From positions 1 through 9,984 of the forward strand of contig JARLHB010000557.1 in NCBI GenBank assembly GCA_031292465.1: DNA of 9,984 nt. The letters run 5' to 3'. The notes under the pieces were generated by a model. That model searched no databases. It was not told where the DNA came from and saw only the letters and a list, made by a program, of their open reading frames with translations. Made by a program: the position numbers and the translations under genes. This stretch comes from Ignavibacteriaceae bacterium (GTDB lineage: Bacteria > Bacteroidota > Ignavibacteria > Ignavibacteriales > Ignavibacteriaceae). Numbering within the stretch: position 1 is the first letter of the stretch; each line of letters begins with the position of its first letter. This document shows positions 7,353 to 9,984 of this stretch, one piece after another.

Positions 7353-7383
7353 CAAATATAAAAATTCAGTTTTTGTTTGTCAA
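7353..7383 (-). promoter_or_regulatory. Near-consensus promoter driving the short RNA
   Basis: Minus strand: TTGACA (7383-7378), a 17-bp spacer, then TATATT (7360-7355), which extends to TATATTTG and so also matches the Bacteroidota TAnnTTTG element. It lies just past the stop codon of the 82-aa gene. The predicted start, 7 nt downstream, is G7348 at the base of the RNA's closing stem. Confidence 0.7.
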
Positions 7384-7403
7384 GTCATAATTTCAATTTT
7401 ATA

Positions 7404-7652
7404 CTATTTACTTATCTGATAAACGATTTTTCTAATGGTATCGAACTGCAAATACGGGTATTCTTCGCGTATAGAATCAATTGCATCACCAGCGCTTGTT
7501 TTACCAGCGCGCATTTGCTTGAATTTCTTTCTTATCTTGTAGTCTCTAACAGACTTTTCGTCTATTAAGCCGTGGGCATTTAACAGGTCGAAAATATCAT
7601 CGCTGATAAGATCCGACAGAGGATTGTCTATTTTTGCTTTAATGATTTTCAT
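7404..7652 (-). CDS. Small protein of unknown function (82 aa), possible DNA-binding fold
   Basis: I do not recognise this family. The protein is 82 residues, soluble and charged, without a signal peptide or membrane segment. The N-terminal part (MKIIKAKIDNPLSDLISDDI) is followed by predicted helices: FDLLNAHGLIDEKSVRDYKI, RKKFKQMRAGKTSAGDAIDS and IREEYPYLQFDTIRKIVYQI. The last two have the spacing and pattern of a helix-turn-helix (small-residue GDAI, turn near YPYLQF, then a basic recognition-like helix DTIRKIVYQ). That is inference only. The start is well supported: AAGG with a 5-nt spacer before the ATG, inside the run GGAAGGAAGG. It is preceded by a roughly 217-nt structured leader and followed by the promoter of the short RNA, so it may be monocistronic. 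Confidence 0.75.
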   Translation of the reverse strand: MKIIKAKIDNPLSDLISDDIFDLLNAHGLIDEKSVRDYKIRKKFKQMRAGKTSAGDAIDSIREEYPYLQFDTIRKIVYQISK

Positions 7653-7754
7653 CGCAGCCTTCCTTCCTGGTTAGTGAATAACATCTACCTGCTTATAGTA
7701 TCAAATATACCTATAGACATAACTCCTAATAAAAAAGTTCCCCAAAGCAGCAAT

Positions 7755-7788
7755 AAAAAAACCGATCAGAGTATACCTCAAAAATCGG
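7755..7788 (-). terminator. Terminator-like hairpin inside the leader of the 82-aa gene
   Basis: Minus strand: CCGAT (7788-7784) pairs with ATCGG (7766-7762), with a nested GAG/CTC pairing in the 17-nt loop, and is followed directly by seven Ts (7761-7755). It lies about 100 nt upstream of the 82-aa gene on the same strand, so it could end transcription prematurely. The stem is short (5 bp plus a G-T pair), giving moderate confidence. Confidence 0.5.
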
Positions 7789-7843
7789 CGCACTTTGCTA
7801 CTCTGGTAAGAAAATTATATAAAAATTTTTTTACAGTAGCAAA
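7762..7843 (-). promoter_or_regulatory. Leader with competing stems (attenuator-like)
   Basis: Three pairings overlap on the minus-strand RNA. TTTGCTACT (7843-7835) pairs with AGTAGCAAA (7802-7794), 9 bp, extendable by GTAA/TTAC. CAGAGTA (7805-7799) pairs with TACTCTG (7773-7767), 7 bp. CCGAT pairs with ATCGG ahead of the T-run. The first and second share bases 7802-7799, and the second and third interleave, so either a pseudoknot or alternative folds result. This is the classic geometry of a terminator/antiterminator leader, but no ligand, known family or mechanism is evident. Confidence 0.4.
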
Positions 7844-7875
7844 TCGTTTATAAATAGTTCCTTTTTTTGTGAGTA

Positions 7876-7903
7876 AAAATACAGAAAAAATGTTTAAAGT
7901 CAA
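7876..7903 (-). promoter_or_regulatory. Candidate promoter of the 82-aa gene and its leader
   Basis: Minus strand: TTGACT (7903-7898), a 16-bp spacer, TATTTT (7881-7876). The predicted start near 7869 gives a leader of about 217 nt that includes all the competing stems at 7762-7843. A second possible -10, TATATTTG at 7709-7702, lies closer to the gene and would bypass the leader structure, but it lacks a good upstream element. Confidence 0.45.
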
Positions 7904-7933
7904 GTATGAGAAAAATATATTTTAAATATCGAA

Positions 7934-7955
7934 TTGCCTCACAATTAATCTAACC
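7934..7955 (+). repeat. IS end-type repeat, copy 1
   Basis: TTGCCTCA, then CAATTAATC, then TAACC. It is the outermost of three direct copies upstream of the transposase and is followed by CATAGGG. It matches the right inverted copy at 16 of 22 positions, with some further matches just outside. Confidence 0.7.
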
Positions 7956-7978
7956 ATAGGGAGTTGAAAAAGCGGTCA

Positions 7979-8001
7979 TTGCCTCAAAAGTAAATCTAAC
8001 C
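7979..8001 (+). repeat. IS end-type repeat, copy 2
   Basis: TTGCCTCA, then AAAGTAAATC, then TAACC; one base longer than the others. It is followed by CATAAAAGG, echoing the CATAGGG after copy 1, so the conserved unit extends past the core. It lies 45 bp after copy 1. Confidence 0.65.
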
Positions 8002-8053
8002 ATAAAAGGATAAAAAAAGCACCTGCAAAAAGGTAGGACTTGCATTTATGGTT
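7998..8053. repeat. Inverted repeat within the IS left end
   Basis: AACCATAAA (7998-8006) is perfectly complementary to TTTATGGTT (8045-8053), with an inner ACCT/AGGT pairing in the intervening 38 bases. The left arm is the tail of repeat copy 2, so the right arm is effectively an inverted partial copy of that tail. It could be a further protein-binding half-site or a hairpin. Confidence 0.45.
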
Positions 8054-8080
8054 GATATCTTATTCGTTGCCTCATAATAT
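8052..8080 (+). promoter_or_regulatory. Transposase promoter overlapping repeat copy 3
   Basis: TTGATA (8052-8057), exactly 17 bp, TAATAT (8075-8080). A start near 8087 leaves about 20 nt before the ATG, containing an AGGA Shine-Dalgarno (8098-8101) with 6-nt spacing. The -10 and part of the spacer lie within repeat copy 3. Confidence 0.6.
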
Positions 8081-8088
8081 AACTGACC
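8067..8088 (+). repeat. IS end-type repeat, copy 3
   Basis: TTGCCTCATAATATAAC followed by TGACC. It is the copy nearest the transposase and the closest match (19 of 22) to the inverted right end. It contains the -10 box of the transposase promoter. Confidence 0.75.
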
Positions 8089-8107
8089 CAAATTTATAGG
8101 AATAATT

Positions 8108-9262
8108 ATGAGCCAAAAAGCTAAAAGAGAATATCTTAAGGAAATAAAGTCAAGGTATAACCATGCAGATAAACAGCAGAAGAATAAAATATTAACTGAA
8201 TTCAGTAATATATGCGGTTATAACCGGAAATATGCAATATACCTGCTAAATCAAAAACCGGATAAAGGAACCGTGGATAAGAAAAAGCCGGGAAGGAAAC
8301 GTAATTATAACAATCCGGTAATTATTCATTTCTTGCGCATAATGCTTAAGGCAACAAACTTAATATGTTCAAAAAGACTGAAGCCAATTATCCCTTTATG
8401 GCTGCCATTTTACGAGTCGACTTATTGTGTGAAAGTACCTGAACCAGTAAAAGAGAAATTATTGAAGATATCACCGGCAACAATTGACAGACTTTTAAGC
8501 AAGGAAAGGAAAAGGATGGGAAAACTCGGTTTGGCTACAACAAAACCGGGTTCCCTGATAAAGAAGCATGTCCCTATTAAGACAGACCAATGGGATGAAA
8601 CCAGGCCTGGATTTATTGAGGCTGATACTGTCGCCCATTGCGGTGGTTCTGTTGCCGGAAGCTTTGTTTATACGGTCAATACAGTAGACATAGCTACCGG
8701 CTGGACTGAACCCAGAGCTATTTGGGGTAAAGGCGCGAAAACTACTTTTGAGGCAATAAGAAGCATTGAACAGGCTCTTCCATTTAAGATATTAGGCTTT
8801 TACTCTGATAATGGTTCTGAGTTTCTGAACTGGCATTTATATAAATATTTTACAAACAGGAAACTGCCTGTTGAATATACCCGTTCAAGAAGCTACCATA
8901 AAAACGATAACGCACATATTGAAGGAAAGAACTGGACTCATATCAGGCAGTATTTAGGGTATCAAAGATTTGAGAAACCTCAGATTGTGGATATGCTTAA
9001 TGATATTTACAAAAATTACTGGTCACTGTTTTTTAACTTCTTTATACCGTCCAGTAAAATTATTGCGAAAGAACGTCAGGGAGCTAAAATAATAAAGAGG
9101 CAGGATAAGCCTAAAACTCCTGTAGACAGATTACTTAGTTCTTATTATATATCTGCCGGAACAAAGAAAAAGTTAATTGCTTTAAGAAAGACATTGAACC
9201 CGTTTGAGTTGCACAGTACAATTCAGTCTAAGATAAATACTATACTGAATTTATCTCATTAG
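8108..9262 (+). CDS. DDE (integrase catalytic core) transposase
   Basis: The 384-residue transposase cuts and joins the element's ends. The N-terminal third is a helix-rich DNA-binding region (residues about 20-50 include KILTEFSNICGYNRKYAIYL, HTH-like) followed by a basic PGRKRNY motif and a second helical segment around SPATIDRLLSKERKR. The rve-type catalytic core spans about 165-310: GFIEADTVAHCGG with D173, then GFYSDNGSEF with D234, then AHIEGKNW with E272. The spacing is 60 and 37 residues, so the DDE triad is complete. The C-terminal part (about 320-384) is basic. The frame is intact, so the copy may be active. The ATG is supported by AGGA 6 nt upstream. It lacks a cargo gene. The sequence around EADTVAHCGG and VDIATGWTEPRA is typical of integrase-core transposases widespread in bacteria; the IS family name is left open. 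Confidence 0.93.
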   Translation: MSQKAKREYLKEIKSRYNHADKQQKNKILTEFSNICGYNRKYAIYLLNQKPDKGTVDKKKPGRKRNYNNPVIIHFLRIMLKATNLICSKRLKPIIPLWLPFYESTYCVKVPEPVKEKLLKISPATIDRLLSKERKRMGKLGLATTKPGSLIKKHVPIKTDQWDETRPGFIEADTVAHCGGSVAGSFVYTVNTVDIATGWTEPRAIWGKGAKTTFEAIRSIEQALPFKILGFYSDNGSEFLNWHLYKYFTNRKLPVEYTRSRSYHKNDNAHIEGKNWTHIRQYLGYQRFEKPQIVDMLNDIYKNYWSLFFNFFIPSSKIIAKERQGAKIIKRQDKPKTPVDRLLSSYYISAGTKKKLIALRKTLNPFELHSTIQSKINTILNLSH

Positions 9263-9285
9263 TATTTATTTGTTTATTTTTAAAT

Positions 9286-9307
9286 AGTCAGTTTTATTAT
9301 GAGGAAA
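9286..9307 (-). repeat. IS right-end inverted repeat
   Basis: Read on the minus strand it begins TTTCCTCATAATAAAAC and ends TGACT, an inverted copy of left repeat 3 with three mismatches. It lies 23 bp after the transposase stop codon and defines the right side of the element. No additional copies are seen beyond it. Confidence 0.75.
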
Positions 9308-9770
9308 CTGGATAGTCCTATGTCTTTTTAGAGACATTACTTGATCCTGTCAACTAGTACTGAGCTTAGAATATTCAGAGAATATGTAAGTCTGTTAATC
9401 TGAACTTAGTGTGGATTATTACTTACCATTGGGAAAAATGGAACAATTTCGTTTGCATTTCAAATGGTCTTCCTGCTATTTTTAAATTTATAAAACTTAA
9501 ATAGCCTTTTAAATAATTATATAAAATAACATTGCAAATCTTATTATAAATATATTAAATTTGTGATAATAGAAAGTAATAAAACATTTAAGCAGTATAA
9601 TCTAAAGATAATTCTTAGTTGAATAAATTATAACTTTAACAAATTTCTTTGATATCCGAATATTTTTAGTTCCCAAGGCGAAGCTGTTAATATTTTCCTA
9701 AATTTTCATGTCGCTGTATTCAGTAAATAAGTTCTAAAAAACTGTTTAATTTATTTAAGTATAATTTTAC
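9308..9770. other. AT-rich stretch with no gene recognised
   Basis: About 460 bp between the IS right end and the methyltransferase start. No open frame on either strand looks like a gene. A 6-bp hairpin (ATGTCT 9320-9325 with AGACAT 9332-9337) occurs near the IS end, without a T-run on either strand. A CCATT/AATGG pairing lies at about 9427-9440. I see no tRNA, terminator or clear promoter. It may be the far half of the intergenic region that the IS entered. Confidence 0.6.
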
Positions 9771-9984
9771 ATGGATAATCAAGTCTGGTCACAAAAAATA
9801 CTTGGCAAATTCGATCCTCTTTTCAGACACCGATGGGAAGTTTATAATGAGTTTATTCAAAGTTCTTTAAGTTTGGAAAAAGTATTGATCGATTGCGGGT
9901 GCGGTAACAATGAAACTGTAGAAGACTTTGGCCACCTTGCAAAGCAAGCAGCCGGCATTGATCTGTCTAATGAAGCTAAGTTCA
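9771..9984 (+). CDS. SAM-dependent methyltransferase, 3'-truncated by the window edge
   Basis: The first 71 residues of a class I (Rossmann-fold) methyltransferase. After an N-terminal helix region (MDNQVWSQKILGKFDPLFRH) comes motif I, VLIDCGCGNNETV, with the D-x-G-x-G glycine loop at 41-45. An acidic strand end, AGIDLS (61-66), follows; its Asp would bind the ribose of S-adenosylmethionine. The substrate cannot be told from this part. The opening RHRWEVYNEFI resembles small-molecule or lipid/polysaccharide methyltransferases annotated as class I SAM-dependent, but this is weak. The frame is open to the window edge. The ATG is the first in frame, with no obvious Shine-Dalgarno before it. Confidence 0.82.
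   Translation, partial: MDNQVWSQKILGKFDPLFRHRWEVYNEFIQSSLSLEKVLIDCGCGNNETVEDFGHLAKQAAGIDLSNEAKF

Larger units (their letters stand above)
7934..9307 (+). mobile_element. Insertion sequence with DDE integrase-core transposase
   Basis: The element carries one transposase gene (8108-9262) between related end sequences. On the left there are three directly repeated copies of a TTGCCTCA...TAACC or TGACC motif (7934, 7979, 8067). On the right an inverted copy lies at 9286-9307, matching the innermost left copy at 19 of 22 positions and the outermost at 16 of 22. Which left copy is the true end is not decided by the sequence: 7934 gives about 1374 bp, 8067 about 1241 bp. Similarity between the outermost left copy and the right end continues several bases outward (ATC-x-A). 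No target-site duplication is evident. The family may be one of the IS1202/ISNCY-type groups, but I do not assign it firmly. Confidence 0.75.

Noticed and set aside
7377..7568. 63-aa plus-strand open frame
   Set aside because: Antisense to the well-supported 82-aa gene and to the RNA promoter; low-complexity composition and no start signal.
7934..8088. CRISPR-like array from three spaced repeats
   Set aside because: Repeats are imperfect, spacing is irregular (45 and 88 bp), and one inverted copy at the other side of a transposase gene shows they are IS end sequences.
9438..9485. 15-residue frame MEQFRLHFKWSSCYF
   Set aside because: No Shine-Dalgarno and no supporting context; expected by chance in AT-rich non-coding DNA.
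9760..9765. TATAAT as promoter for a leaderless methyltransferase mRNA
   Set aside because: It lies 5 nt before the ATG and no -35-like element occurs at the proper distance; AT-rich sequence makes it likely by chance.

Overview
The window reads as AT-rich chromosomal DNA from the Bacteroidota/Ignavibacteriota/Chlorobiota branch. Three things suggest this. The housekeeping proteins have FCB-like flavour, including a small two-helix protein resembling the DUF3098 family. Several candidate promoters carry a TAnnTTTG-type -10 element. A secreted TPR/leucine-rich-repeat protein of a kind common in that group is present. Clear Shine-Dalgarno sequences precede several genes, which favours Ignavibacteria or Chlorobi over classical Bacteroidetes. 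This placement is inference and no marker rRNA is present.

Layout: (1) 1-1023, plus strand: the 3' part of D-alanine--D-alanine ligase (ddl) followed by a small FtsB/DivIC-type septum protein, a cell-wall/division pair. (2) 1171-4089, minus strand: a large exported TPR + LRR protein, preceded by a GNAT acetyltransferase. (3) 4280-6735: rarA (plus) and dprA (minus) converge. Both are DNA-metabolism genes, acting on stalled forks and on incoming single-stranded DNA. (4) 6952-7903, minus strand: a small regulatory-looking block. It holds an 82-aa unknown protein behind a long structured leader, then a compact promoter/structured RNA/terminator unit of about 84 nt, then a DUF3098-like two-helix membrane protein. 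(5) about 7934-9307: an insertion sequence with one DDE (integrase-core) transposase of 384 aa. Its left end carries three copies of the terminal repeat and its right end one inverted copy. (6) 9308-9770 appears non-coding. (7) 9771 to the window end: the start of a SAM-dependent methyltransferase.

The housekeeping genes are ordinary. The most interesting part is 7250-7910. Two consecutive minus-strand transcription units there each combine a recognisable promoter, foldable RNA and a T-run terminator ahead of a small gene of unknown function, and an insertion sequence has landed just upstream. The 7265-7348 RNA has a promoter with a 17-bp spacer. Its predicted start falls on the first base of a closing stem, and it ends in a strong intrinsic terminator directly before the Shine-Dalgarno of the membrane-protein gene. 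I match it to no RNA family I know, so it could be a new small RNA or a terminator-controlled leader. All folding here was done by eye, without energy calculation or homology search.
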